A stretch of DNA of 64,000 nt from Hymenobacter terricola (GCF_017921975.2 NZ_JAGEMO020000003.1:186001-250000), one strand, 5' to 3'; counted from the stretch's first letter, positions 8,833 to 17,449 are shown. Notes: generated by a model from the sequence alone, not told the origin. A program made the numbers and translations.

Positions 8833-8920
8833 TGCGGTAAAATGCCCTGCGGCGGTCATTTTGCCGACTTTGAAAAGCCGGAATTGCTGGCCGAGGAGCT
8901 GCGGGGATTCTTCCGGCCGC
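8833..8920 (+). pseudogene. Remnant of an alpha/beta-hydrolase (epoxide hydrolase-like) C-terminus
   Basis: The frame around 8842 reads GGHFADFEKPELLAEELRGF followed by FRPLR. This is the usual C-terminal end of epoxide hydrolase / haloalkane dehalogenase-like alpha/beta-hydrolases, where the catalytic His sits in GGHF. Nothing upstream in any frame encodes the rest of a hydrolase, so only the last 25-30 residues survive. The frame runs on into the start of the next gene. Homology is judged by eye. Confidence 0.5.
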
Positions 8921-8966
8921 TGCGGGCCAAAGGGCCTGGGAGCGGAAACACGCGTACTTTCACCGC

Positions 8967-9326
8967 ATGTCATCCCCGTTTCCCTTTCAAATAACGGCGG
9001 CCCCGGCCCCGGTCTCGCCTGAGTATCAGTTTGTCATTTTTGCCGACGTGGGCGGACTGGAAGACTACTATGCCCTGTTCCAGCATTTTGGGTTTGGCGG
9101 CACGGCGGCTTCCTGGGTCGAGCACATCGAAACCATTATCGAAGAGCACCAGCCCGGCCTGCTCGATGAGATGGAGTTTGTGGAGGGCGACCACACGTTT
9201 GTGGCCTACGCCAGCGGCCAGGTGGCCGTCGACCAGTTTCTGGCCTGCGTGCTGCCGTTTTTCGACACCCTGCCGCACTTGCAGAAGTACCTGAGCCAGG
9301 CCGACCCGGACGACTTTTTCGCCTGA
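8967..9326 (+). CDS. Imm51-like small protein
   Basis: A 119-residue soluble acidic protein without signal peptide. Its layout (FVIFADVGGLEDYYALFQHF, WVEHIETIIEEHQPGLLDEM, then VAVDQFLACVLPFFDTLPHL) recalls the Imm51 family of small immunity proteins, in which a conserved helix is followed by an F-x-A-Y-A-S strand. No toxin gene is adjacent, so this could be an orphan immunity protein or a housekeeping member of the fold. A broken relative lies at 23991-24349. The 5' end overlaps the tail of the hydrolase remnant, suggesting insertion or deletion at this point. The family call is tentative. Confidence 0.6.
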   Translation: MSSPFPFQITAAPAPVSPEYQFVIFADVGGLEDYYALFQHFGFGGTAASWVEHIETIIEEHQPGLLDEMEFVEGDHTFVAYASGQVAVDQFLACVLPFFDTLPHLQKYLSQADPDDFFA

Positions 9327-9393
9327 ACAAGCCGGGGCTCGAACCGAGGGCCAACGCGACGCTGACGCGCTAGCGAAGCTGGGAATTCGCTGC

Positions 9394-9401
9394 TACTTTT
9401 G
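9394..9401 (+). promoter_or_regulatory. TAnnTTTG -7 box for the SWIM-MoxR-vWA locus
   Basis: TACTTTTG is an exact match to the Bacteroidota -7 element, 17 bp before the ATG at 9419, giving a leader of about 10 nt. No clear -33 TTG is visible at the usual spacing, so the call rests on the -7 box and its position. Confidence 0.45.
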
Positions 9402-9418
9402 GCGCCTACCCCGCCCGC

Positions 9419-12400
9419 ATGATTTCCTTCACCGAAGCGCAAGCCCAAGCCCTCGTCACCGACCCCGGCACCCTGAAACGGGGCCAGGAGCTGGCCAACC
9501 CCACCAAATGGGCCAACCTGGGCCGCACCGACACCGCCGCCTGGGGCGAGTGCGCCGGCAGCGGCTCCAGGCCCTACCTCACCGGCATCGACCTCAGCGA
9601 GCCGGCCTTTAAGTGCAGCTGTCCGAGCCGCGTTTTCCCCTGCAAGCACGGCGCGGGGCTGCTCCTGCTCCTGGCCCGCCAGCCCGCTTTGCTGGCGGGA
9701 AACACGCCGCCGGTCTGGTTGGAAGAATGGCTGGGCAAACGCCAGCAAACCCAGGAGAAGAAAGCCGAAAAACCTACCCCCAGCCCGGCATCGGCCACAA
9801 AAGCAGCCAAAGCGTCAGCAGCAGCGGAGGCAACGGAAGGCGAAGAATTATCCGGTTTGACTTTTTTGGAGAGCGGGCCGGAAAGCGAGGTTTCGTTGAA
9901 AGGTGAGGTTCCGACAGGACCCGACCCCAAGCGCCTCGCCCGCATGGCCGCCGGGGCCGATGACCTCGCCGCCTGGCTCGAAGACCTGATGCGCGCCGGG
10001 CTGGCCACCCTCGACCAGCAGCCAACGAAATTCTGGGAAAGCCAGGCCGCCCGGCTGGTCGATAATCAACTGCCCGGCCTGGCCGCCACCCTCCGCGAGC
10101 TGGCCACCCTGCGCCACGCCCACGCCGACTGGCCCACCCGCCTGCTGGCCCGCCTCGGCGAGCTGTATTTGCTGGTGCGGGCCTTCCAAAACCTGCCCAA
10201 CCTGAGCCCCGACGCCCGCCAGGACGTGCTCCAGCAAGTCGGCATCAACCTCAAGAAAGAAGACCTGCTCGCCACCGCCGCACCCGTGGCCGACGCGTGG
10301 CAGGTGCTGGGCCAGTTCCGCTGGGAAGAAGACCGCCTCTCGGCCCGGCGCACCTGGCTGCGGGGCCGCGACACCGGCCGCCCGGCGCTGGTGCTGGATT
10401 TTTCGTTTGGCGGGCAGCCCTTTGCTACGTCGCTCATTCCGCAGGGCAGCTACCTGGGCGAAGTCGTGTTTTACCCCGGCCTGCTCCCCCTGCGCGCCGC
10501 CCCGGTGAGCCTGAAATTCGATGGCACGCTGCCGCCCACGGCCGTGCCGCCCGGCCAAGCCATCAGCCAACTGCTGCACGACTACGCCGAGGCCCTGGCC
10601 CGCCAGCCTTGGCTGCGCGAGTGGCCCGCCACCCTCGCCCAGGTGCTGCCCACCCCGCTCTCCGACGGCCGCTGGCGGCTCCACCACGCCACCGAGGCCC
10701 TCACCCTGGCACTGCGCTTTGCCGACGAAAACACGCCCTGGCAGCTGCTGGCTGAGAGTGGCGGCCAGCCCGTCACGCTCTTTGGCGAGTGGGACGGCCA
10801 CGCCTTCCGTCCCCTCAGCAGCTGGCTCGCAACCTCACCGGACCCCGCCGGGGCCAGCTTCCTCTCCATAAATTCGGGGGAACAAGCCGATTCCGAAACC
10901 AGCAGAGCCGGTGCCCCCTCTTTTTTGGAGAGGGGCAGTGCCCGGCAGGGGTCAGGGGGTGAGGTTCCGCCCGCGCCAGAGCTACCCGCCTGGCCCCAGC
11001 TCCTGCGCATTGCCCTGCTCGGCACCCGCCAAAGCGCCGAAATTCCGCCCCCCATTCCCGCCCTGCCCGCACCGGAATCACCCGAGCAAGCCGTGCTGCT
11101 GGCCGCCGGCACCCTGGCCCTGATGCGGAAAGCAGGCCACCGCCCGGCCGCGCCCACGGTGCCGCCCCTCGCGCCGACTCCGCCCGAGCTGCTGCCCGCC
11201 CTCGGCCCGCTGGGGGCCGACAACCTTCGCCAGATGCTCCTCAATTCCCAACATCTGGACTTGCTGCCCGACTACCTCGCTCGCGTGGCGGCGCGTGCCC
11301 GCCGGGTGCCGCCCGCCTTGCTGGTGCCGCTGCTCAGCCACGCCACCCGCTCTCCCGAAACGCGAGCGGCGCTGGGGCCTGTGCTGGGCACCCGCGGCCA
11401 CTGGCTGGCTGCCCTGCACCCCGATTGGGCCAGGCTGGCCGATATCCTGCCCGCACCTGCCGCCGATGCCGCCGACCTGACCAACTGGGAAACCGGCCCG
11501 CCCGCCACCCGCCTCGCCTGGCTCACCCTGCATTTTGCCCCGGCCCCGGACGCGGCCCGCGCCCTGCTGCTGGCCGCCCTGCCCACCGAGCCCGCCAAAA
11601 TGCAGGAAGCCCTGCTCGACGTTCTGGCCAACCACCTGCACCCCGATGCCGAGCCTTCGCTCGAAGCCCTGCTCAAAGCGCGGGGCCAGGACGTGCGCCG
11701 CCGGGCAGCTGAATTGCTGGTGCAAATTCCCGGCGCGGCCCTCCCCGAGCGGCTCTGGGCCCGCGCCGCGCCGCTCATCACCGCCCGGCGCAAGCTGCTG
11801 GGGCTGGGCAAACCCACGCTGGAAATCACCCTGCCCACGGCCTGGGACAAATCCTGGCTGCTGGATGGCATTGAGGAAAAGAGCGGCCGCTTCGATTATC
11901 GCCGCAGCCCGGTAGCTGGGGCGCAAGCCACCGTGGGGCCCGCCGCCGCCCGCCTGGGCAACCTGCTGGCCCTGCTGCCACCCCAGCGCTGGGCCGCCCA
12001 CCTCGGCCTCACGCCCACCGAGTTGCTGACTGCGGCGGCAAATTCGGAATGGGCCATTCCGCTGCTGCCTTGCTGGGCCCAAAGCACCCTGCTGCACCAC
12101 GATGCTGGCTTTGCCACGGCCTTTCTCAGATTGCGAATTGACGAGCGGCCGACGCTGCAAAAGGCGCATTGCGACCGCAGCCTGCCGTGGGCGGACCTGG
12201 CGACTCTTTTGCCACCCGCGGCCCGGCAGGCTTTGCTTATAACGCCCCTCGTGGAGCACATCCGCCGCCAGGAGCCCGGTTCGATGACCGAGTTGGCGGC
12301 CATCCCCGCGCCTTGGCCGAGGGCCCTCACTGCCGCCGTAGTGGAAGCCGTCATCAGCCAATTGACCAACACGGCCGTGCTGTACCAACTCAACGAGCCG

Positions 12401-12595
12401 CCCTACCATCTCCGGCAGCTGGCCTGGCTGTTGCCCCAAACCGCGGCCTCCAGCCTCGCCCCGGCCGATGTTGCCTGGGCCATTCAGCAGGTAGAAGCCA
12501 TCGACCAGCCTCACTCGGTTTTTCTTCCCCAACTGCATGCGTTTGTCGACATCCTGCGCTTCCAGGCCAATTTGGAAGCGTCGCTGAACCAATGA
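9419..12595 (+). CDS. SWIM zinc-finger protein with DUF5691 region (YehQ-like)
   Basis: A 1058-residue soluble protein. Residues 64-78 (FKCSCPSRVFPCKHG) form a SWIM zinc finger, C-x-C-x(n)-C-x-H, preceded by the short fold usual in SWIM proteins that bind nucleic acid. Most of the remainder is long and helical, with HEAT-like Leu/Ala-rich segments, and fits DUF5691. It heads a co-directional set with a MoxR ATPase, DUF5682 and a vWA protein, the same four parts as E. coli yehQ/yehL/yehM/yehP. Residues about 148-168 and 497-516 (APSFLERGSARQGSGGEV) are encoded by palindromic repeat copies. Its probable role is nucleic-acid or client recognition for the ATPase; this is inference from context. 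Confidence 0.85.
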   Translation: MISFTEAQAQALVTDPGTLKRGQELANPTKWANLGRTDTAAWGECAGSGSRPYLTGIDLSEPAFKCSCPSRVFPCKHGAGLLLLLARQPALLAGNTPPVWLEEWLGKRQQTQEKKAEKPTPSPASATKAAKASAAAEATEGEELSGLTFLESGPESEVSLKGEVPTGPDPKRLARMAAGADDLAAWLEDLMRAGLATLDQQPTKFWESQAARLVDNQLPGLAATLRELATLRHAHADWPTRLLARLGELYLLVRAFQNLPNLSPDARQDVLQQVGINLKKEDLLATAAPVADAWQVLGQFRWEEDRLSARRTWLRGRDTGRPALVLDFSFGGQPFATSLIPQGSYLGEVVFYPGLLPLRAAPVSLKFDGTLPPTAVPPGQAISQLLHDYAEALARQPWLREWPATLAQVLPTPLSDGRWRLHHATEALTLALRFADENTPWQLLAESGGQPVTLFGEWDGHAFRPLSSWLATSPDPAGASFLSINSGEQADSETSRAGAPSFLERGSARQGSGGEVPPAPELPAWPQLLRIALLGTRQSAEIPPPIPALPAPESPEQAVLLAAGTLALMRKAGHRPAAPTVPPLAPTPPELLPALGPLGADNLRQMLLNSQHLDLLPDYLARVAARARRVPPALLVPLLSHATRSPETRAALGPVLGTRGHWLAALHPDWARLADILPAPAADAADLTNWETGPPATRLAWLTLHFAPAPDAARALLLAALPTEPAKMQEALLDVLANHLHPDAEPSLEALLKARGQDVRRRAAELLVQIPGAALPERLWARAAPLITARRKLLGLGKPTLEITLPTAWDKSWLLDGIEEKSGRFDYRRSPVAGAQATVGPAAARLGNLLALLPPQRWAAHLGLTPTELLTAAANSEWAIPLLPCWAQSTLLHHDAGFATAFLRLRIDERPTLQKAHCDRSLPWADLATLLPPAARQALLITPLVEHIRRQEPGSMTELAAIPAPWPRALTAAVVEAVISQLTNTAVLYQLNEPPYHLRQLAWLLPQTAASSLAPADVAWAIQQVEAIDQPHSVFLPQLHAFVDILRFQANLEASLNQ
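10831..10964. repeat. Family A palindromic repeat pair inside the SWIM/DUF5691 gene
   Basis: A clear copy at 10908-10964 (CCGGTGCCCCCTCTTTTTTG ... GGTCAGGGGGTGAGG, with a 14-bp internal insertion) and a degraded inverted partner starting at 10831 (CCTCACCGGACCCC). The pair stays in frame and encodes the linker peptide APSFLERGSARQGSGGEV. A further decayed copy lies near 9857-9900 in the same gene. Confidence 0.7.
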
Positions 12596-12671
12596 CAATT
12601 GAATAACCAGAGCGTCGTGCTCATCTGACGTTCTGGCAAAAATCAAAATTCTTCTTCCACACCCAACCGCC

Positions 12672-13760
12672 ATGACGCCTACCACCCTGCTCCGCCCCCA
12701 CGCCGAAGACCTGTACGCCGAAGAACTCGCGGCCCTGCGCGCCAGCGACGACCGCCCCAAGCCGCCCGGCTGGCACCTCTCGCCCTGGGCTGTGGTCACG
12801 TATTTATTGGGTGGAAAACTAGCTAACGGCTTCGAAATTGAGGCCAAGTACATCGGCCAGCGGCGGCTGATGGAAATTGCCGTGGCCACCCTCGCCACCG
12901 ACCGCGCCCTGCTCCTGCTCGGCGTGCCCGGCACGGCCAAAAGCTGGGTGTCGGAGCACCTCACGGCCGCCATCAGCGGGCACACCAACCTGCTGGTGCA
13001 GGGCACCGCCGGCACCGCCGAAGACAGCCTCCGCTACTCCTGGAACTACGCCCGCCTGCTCGCCGAGGGCCCTTCGCTGGCCGCTCTCGTGCCCAGCCCG
13101 CTCTACAAAGGCATGCAAACCGGCCAGCTCGTACGCATCGAGGAGCTCACCCGCATTCCGTCCGACGTGCAGGACACCCTGCTCACCATGCTCTCCGAAA
13201 AGGTGCTGCCCATCCCCGAGCTCAGCACCGAAATCCAGGCCACGCAGGGCTTCAACGTCATCGCCACGGCCAACGACCGCGACCGCGGCGTGAACGAGCT
13301 GAGCAGCGCCCTGCGCCGCCGCTTCAACGCCGTGGTGCTGCCCCTGCCCGCCACCCTGGCCGAGGAAGTCCACATCGTGCAAACGCGGGTGGCCAAGCAG
13401 GGCCAGGCCCTCCAGTTGCCCGTGGAGGCCCCCGCGCTGGAGCAAATCAGCCGCCTCGTCACCATCTTCCGCGAGCTGCGGGCCGGCGTCACGGACAACG
13501 GCAAAACCAAGCTCAAGTCGCCCACCGGCACGCTGAGCACCGGCGAGGCCATCTCCGTCATGAACGCCGGCCTGGCCCTGGCCGCCTACTTCGGCGACGG
13601 CACCCTGCGCGCCAACGACCTGGCCGCCGGCCTCACCGGCGCCGTCATCAAAGACCCCGCCCCCGACCGCGTGGTCTGGCTCGAATACCTCGAAACCGTG
13701 GTGAAGGAGCGCGAGGGCTGGAAGGATTTGTACCGGGCGTGCCGGGAGGTGGTGGAGTAG
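12672..13760 (+). CDS. MoxR-type AAA+ ATPase (YehL-like)
   Basis: A 362-residue AAA+ protein. Walker A is GVPGTAKSW (about residues 83-91), a MoxR variant with Ala before Lys. Walker B is replaced by VRIEELTR, and sensor-1 is in FNVIATANDRDRGV. The arginine-finger segment is SSALRRRFNAVVLPLP. MoxR ATPases act as hexameric chaperones that remodel partners presented by von Willebrand A proteins through metal-site contacts. The vWA partner here lies at 17450. It starts 76 bp after the SWIM gene on the same strand. The next gene begins within about 45 bp of its stop. Confidence 0.9.
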   Translation: MTPTTLLRPHAEDLYAEELAALRASDDRPKPPGWHLSPWAVVTYLLGGKLANGFEIEAKYIGQRRLMEIAVATLATDRALLLLGVPGTAKSWVSEHLTAAISGHTNLLVQGTAGTAEDSLRYSWNYARLLAEGPSLAALVPSPLYKGMQTGQLVRIEELTRIPSDVQDTLLTMLSEKVLPIPELSTEIQATQGFNVIATANDRDRGVNELSSALRRRFNAVVLPLPATLAEEVHIVQTRVAKQGQALQLPVEAPALEQISRLVTIFRELRAGVTDNGKTKLKSPTGTLSTGEAISVMNAGLALAAYFGDGTLRANDLAAGLTGAVIKDPAPDRVVWLEYLETVVKEREGWKDLYRACREVVE

Positions 13761-13804
13761 ATAAATTGATTCCTACTACATTTAAACCCTTGTCCGTTTT
13801 ACTT

Positions 13805-14203
13805 GTGCTTGTCGAATTTCTACTAGTACGCCGGCCCATCGCACACCAATCAAAAGATGCTACAAAACGGCGGCTATGGCAGGAATTTGTAGCTATTGAA
13901 GCGCGCAAAGCATGGGGAGCACAAGCCGCTATCGATACGCCCTGTCAGCTTACGCTTGTTTATTTTTGCGGAGAGCGCCCTGCAGATATTGATAACATTA
14001 TCAAGCCCATTCAGGATGGTTTGAACGGGACAGTGTATGTGGGCGATGGCTACGTAACTGACGTAGATAGTCACCGAAGGCCGCTTACGGAAGCTTTCGA
14101 CCTTATTAGCCTGCCGCTACTTGTGCTCTCTGCCCTTTCCGAGGGCAAAGAATTCGTGTATGTCCGTGTTTCTAATTCACAAGCCATAGAATCGTATTTA
14201 TGA
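13805..14203 (+). CDS. RusA-like endonuclease
   Basis: About 132 residues from GTG 13805; starts at TTG 13766 or GTG 13739 (overlapping the MoxR stop) are possible. The core PADIDNIIKPIQDGLNG followed by VGDGYVTDVDSHRR carries the spaced aspartates of the RusA Holliday-junction resolvase family (D-x-D-N-x-x-K ... D-D equivalents). RusA enzymes are small homodimers cutting four-way junctions, common in prophages. The N-terminus (FLLVRRPIAHQ) is that of a chromosomal subfamily. The gene is clearly AT-richer than its neighbours. Its TGA overlaps the ATG of the next gene (ATGA), so the two are translationally coupled. Confidence 0.75.
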   Translation: MLVEFLLVRRPIAHQSKDATKRRLWQEFVAIEARKAWGAQAAIDTPCQLTLVYFCGERPADIDNIIKPIQDGLNGTVYVGDGYVTDVDSHRRPLTEAFDLISLPLLVLSALSEGKEFVYVRVSNSQAIESYL

Positions 14204-14874
14204 ATTCCGCACATCGCCAACATGATATCCAAGTAGCCGCCTTGGCTGAAAGCTACCGCCAACAAGGCTATTCCGTAACGGCACCGCCTGATAGGGAAAG
14301 CGTGCCCTTTGATTTAAATGGTTTCAGGCCCGATTTGTTAGCCGAAAAAGAAGGACAACACCTGCTCATTTTGGCTAATAATACACAGCAGCCGATTTCA
14401 ATCAGTCGCTTACGCGAACTAACTGAAACCATTAAGCAACAGTCCGCGCTGGGATGGCGCCTGCTGCTCATCAACTATTCTGCTGAAAGTGCGGCCGGTG
14501 GCTTGCCACAAGACCCCATTTCCTGGAGCACTATCGTGCAACGGATAAGCCAGGCTAAAAAACTGCGCGAAGCCGGTGAAGCGGAAGCGGCAATTCTGTT
14601 GTTTTGGTCGGCTTTGGAAGCGCTGCTACGCCGCCATGCCGAAAGCTTGGGCTTTCCGTTGGAACAGCTTTCGGTTCGGGCATTGCTTGATTATTTATAC
14701 TCAGATGCAGACCTCTCTTATGAGCATTTTGACCAAGCCAAACACTTGCTTTCTGGCCGTAACAAGGTAGCTCATGGCTTTCCACTCCCCGAAGCCCCGC
14801 AACAGGCCAGTCATTTACAAACCCTTATTGATGAATTATCTGATGAATGGCTGCCCATGCGTAATGTGGCATAA
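14200..14874 (+). CDS. REase-fold / HEPN-domain protein, putative RNase
   Basis: 224 residues in two parts. The N-terminal half (about 1-110) looks like a restriction-endonuclease-fold domain: FDLNGFRPDLLAEKEGQHLL provides the acidic residue, but the expected E-x-K is replaced by LAN, so the nuclease site seems degenerate. The C-terminal half (about 120-215) is all-helical and carries GRNKVAHG, with R187-N-x3-H192, the R-x4-H signature of HEPN ribonucleases. HEPN proteins act in toxin-antitoxin, abortive infection and other conflict systems. The gene is AT-rich like its RusA-like partner, and both sit between the MoxR and DUF5682 genes. DUF5682 starts 32 bp downstream. Function is inferred, not shown. 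Confidence 0.7.
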   Translation: MNSAHRQHDIQVAALAESYRQQGYSVTAPPDRESVPFDLNGFRPDLLAEKEGQHLLILANNTQQPISISRLRELTETIKQQSALGWRLLLINYSAESAAGGLPQDPISWSTIVQRISQAKKLREAGEAEAAILLFWSALEALLRRHAESLGFPLEQLSVRALLDYLYSDADLSYEHFDQAKHLLSGRNKVAHGFPLPEAPQQASHLQTLIDELSDEWLPMRNVA

Positions 14875-14906
14875 TTCGTTGCACTGGTGCTTGAAGTAGC
14901 TTCGTA

Positions 14907-17291
14907 ATGCCCACCGACCTGCGCCTCTTCGGCATTCGCCACCACGGCCCCGGCAGCGCCGCCAGCCTCGTGGCTGCCCTCGATGCTTTCCGGCCCGATA
15001 TCATCCTGCTGGAGTGCCCCGCCGATGCGGAGGCGGCCCTGGCCACGGCCACCCACCCGGAGCTGGTGCCACCCGTGGCGCTGCTGGTGTACAATCCCAA
15101 GCAGCAAGGGCAGGCGTCGTTTCTGCCGTTCGCCGAGTTTTCGCCGGAGTGGCAGGCGGTGCAGTGGTGCGCTCGCAATAGCGCGCATGTCCGGTGCATG
15201 GATTTGCCGATGAGCTTACGGTTTGGGATGCGGGATGCGGTGCAGGCGTCAACCTCACCCCCTGACCCCCTCTCCAAAAGAGAGGGGGCACCGGACATGC
15301 CTACTGATACAGCAACAGCAGAAACTGAAGCAACTTCTGCCCCAGCCGAACCCTCCCTTCCCGAACAAACTGAACAAGCCGAAGAAAGCAATTCCGGTGC
15401 CCCCTCTTTTTTGGAGAGGGGGTCAGGGGGTGAGGTGAGCACGGAGGGCGACCCCGAAACTGACCCCGTCGCTTACATCGCCCGCCTCGCCGGCTACACC
15501 GACTCCGAGCAGTGGTGGGAAACCCATCTCGAACACGCCCCCGGCAACGCCGACACCTTTGCCGTGGTGCTGGAGTTGATGACGGCCCTGCGAGAAGAGC
15601 TGCGCCGACCCGAAACCGAAGAAACCCTGCTCCGTGAGGCCTTCATGCGCGAAACCCTGCGCGCCGCCCTCGCCCAGGGCTACCCGCGCGTGGCGGTGGT
15701 GTGCGGGGCTTGGCACGCCCCGGTGCTGCAAACCGAACTATTTAAAAAGGAGGACAAAGCCCGCCTCAAAGGCTTGAAGAAAGTCCCCACCGAAACCACT
15801 TGGATTCCGTGGACTTATGAGCGGCTGTCGTTCAGCTCCGGCTACGGGGCCGGGGTGCTATCGCCCGCCTGGTATGAGCTGCTGTTTGCCCAGTCCCGCG
15901 CCGAAGTCCTGACCCACTGGATGGTGCGCGCCACCCGCTTGCTGCGCGGGCAGGACGTAGACGCCTCTTCGGCCCACGCCATCGAGGGCGTACGGCTGGC
16001 GGCGGCGCTGGCCGCTGTACGCGGGCTCGCGCTGCCCGGTATTGATGAGTTGCAGGAAGCCGCCGTGGCCATCCTGGGCGGGGGCTACGCCGAGCCGCTG
16101 GCCCTGGTGCACAAGGAGCTGGTGATTGGGGTGAAGCTGGGCGAAGTGCCGGCTGGCCTGCCCGCCACGCCCTTGCAGCAGGACCTGGCCCAGCAGCAAA
16201 AGACGCTGCGCCTCAAGCCCGAAGCTCTGCCCAAGCCGCTGGATTTGGACCTGCGCCAGCCCGCCCAGCTCGACCGCAGCCACCTGCTGCACCGCCTGCG
16301 CCTGCTCGCCATCAACTGGGGCGAACCCGAGGACGCGACGGGCTCCCGCGGCACCTTCCACGAACTATGGACCCTGGAATGGGAGCCCGAAATGGCCCTG
16401 TCGGTGATAGAAGCCGGCCGCTGGGGCAATACCGTCCTCACCGCCGCGGCCGCTCGTGCCACCGCCCGCGCCGCCGAAGCTACCACCCTCGAAGCCGTGA
16501 GCACGTTGCTGGAAGAAGCCCTGCGCGCCGACCTCGGCCCGGCCATTCCGGCGCTGGTGGCGCGGCTGGAAACCATCGGGGCCGGCACCCGCGACGTGAC
16601 CCACCTGCTGGCCGCCCTGCCCCCGCTGGCCCAGGTGCTGCGCTACGGCAACGTGCGCCGCACCGACACTGCCCAGGTGGCTCAGGTGGTGCAGCAGCTC
16701 ATTCCGCGCCTGTGCATTGGCTTGCCGGCCGCCTGCGCCGGCCTGGATTACGACGCGGCCAAGCCTCTTTTAGCCCGCATCGAGGACACCCACCAGGCCA
16801 TTCGCCTGCTCCAAAACCCCACGCACGAAGCCGACTGGTACGCTGCTCTGGCCGCCGTGCAGCGCAACACCGCCACCAACGGCCTGCTGGCCGGCACCGC
16901 CGCCCGCCTGCTCTTCGACACTCAACAGGCTACGCCCGAAGCCACCGGCACCACCCTCGGCCTGGCCCTGGCTCCCGCCCAGCCCACCGACTACTCCACC
17001 GCCTGGATTGAGGGTTTCCTACGCGGCAGCGGCCTGCTGCTCATCCATCATCGCGAATTGTTCGACCTGCTGGATACCTGGCTGGGCAGCCTGCCGGAGG
17101 ATACTTTCCGCGAAATCGTGCCCCTGCTCCGTCGCGCTTTCACCGATTTCTCGCTGCCCGAGCGCCGGCAGATTCTGGAGCTGGCCGGCACGGATGCTTC
17201 TGCTCAGATGGCCAGTACGGAAGTGGAGGATTTTGATTGGGAGCGCGGGGCGCGGGTGCTGCCGGGGCTGCGGGAATTGCTGGGCGTTTAG
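14907..17291 (+). CDS. DUF5682 family protein (YehM-like)
   Basis: 794 residues, no signal peptide. The N-terminus LRLFGIRHHGPGSAASLVAA and ILLECPADAE is diagnostic of DUF5682, a family related to the TraB/ChaN-like fold; the HHGPGS segment may be functional. Further conserved pieces are AVVCGAWHAPVL and FSSGYGAGVLSPAWYELLF. Residues about 116-177 are an acidic low-complexity linker bounded on both sides by inverted copies of a palindromic repeat, and read STSPPDPLSKREGAPD ... GAPSFLERGSGGEVS. The protein belongs with MoxR and vWA proteins in yeh-type loci. Its biochemical activity is unknown. Confidence 0.85.
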   Translation: MPTDLRLFGIRHHGPGSAASLVAALDAFRPDIILLECPADAEAALATATHPELVPPVALLVYNPKQQGQASFLPFAEFSPEWQAVQWCARNSAHVRCMDLPMSLRFGMRDAVQASTSPPDPLSKREGAPDMPTDTATAETEATSAPAEPSLPEQTEQAEESNSGAPSFLERGSGGEVSTEGDPETDPVAYIARLAGYTDSEQWWETHLEHAPGNADTFAVVLELMTALREELRRPETEETLLREAFMRETLRAALAQGYPRVAVVCGAWHAPVLQTELFKKEDKARLKGLKKVPTETTWIPWTYERLSFSSGYGAGVLSPAWYELLFAQSRAEVLTHWMVRATRLLRGQDVDASSAHAIEGVRLAAALAAVRGLALPGIDELQEAAVAILGGGYAEPLALVHKELVIGVKLGEVPAGLPATPLQQDLAQQQKTLRLKPEALPKPLDLDLRQPAQLDRSHLLHRLRLLAINWGEPEDATGSRGTFHELWTLEWEPEMALSVIEAGRWGNTVLTAAAARATARAAEATTLEAVSTLLEEALRADLGPAIPALVARLETIGAGTRDVTHLLAALPPLAQVLRYGNVRRTDTAQVAQVVQQLIPRLCIGLPAACAGLDYDAAKPLLARIEDTHQAIRLLQNPTHEADWYAALAAVQRNTATNGLLAGTAARLLFDTQQATPEATGTTLGLALAPAQPTDYSTAWIEGFLRGSGLLLIHHRELFDLLDTWLGSLPEDTFREIVPLLRRAFTDFSLPERRQILELAGTDASAQMASTEVEDFDWERGARVLPGLRELLGV
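15253..15435. repeat. Inverted pair of family A repeats inside the DUF5682 gene
   Basis: Copy 1 (15253-15294) and copy 2 (15394-15435) are 42 bp each and, when one is reverse-complemented, differ at a single position. They bound about 100 bp of in-frame linker. The same pairing of inverted copies around about 40 bp occurs outside genes at 40722-40838, so the structure is a recurrent composite element. Confidence 0.85.
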
Positions 17292-17380
17292 TTGTTTAAC
17301 CTCAAAAAGAAAGTCCTGCTCTTCTGGCGTCCGCGCAGCCGAAGCATTTCTGCTGCTTCGCTGCAATAGCATTGATTACT

Positions 17381-17416
17381 TGTGCGGTAGAGATGCTTCG
17401 ACAAGCTCAGCATGAC
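17381..17416. repeat. Family C repeat (TGCGGTAGAGATGCTTCGAC / GCTCAGCATGACG)
   Basis: A single half-element in the 158-bp gap between the DUF5682 and vWA genes. The same sequence occurs as an inverted pair at 30837-30926. If translated from an upstream start it would read MLRQAQHDV, which is why the vWA start was placed at 17450. Confidence 0.65.
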
Positions 17417-17449
17417 GTTCTTTCACCTCCGTTCCTCCTGCCAATATCT

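Noticed and set aside
11078..13015. 645-residue minus-strand open frame over the SWIM and MoxR genes
   Set aside because: Antisense shadow spanning two well-supported genes and the gap between them; composition is Gly/Gln/Arg-rich without a fold.
17372..17449. Longer N-terminus of the vWA protein
   Set aside because: The extra 26 residues are a translated intergenic repeat (MLRQAQHDV) and are not conserved-looking.
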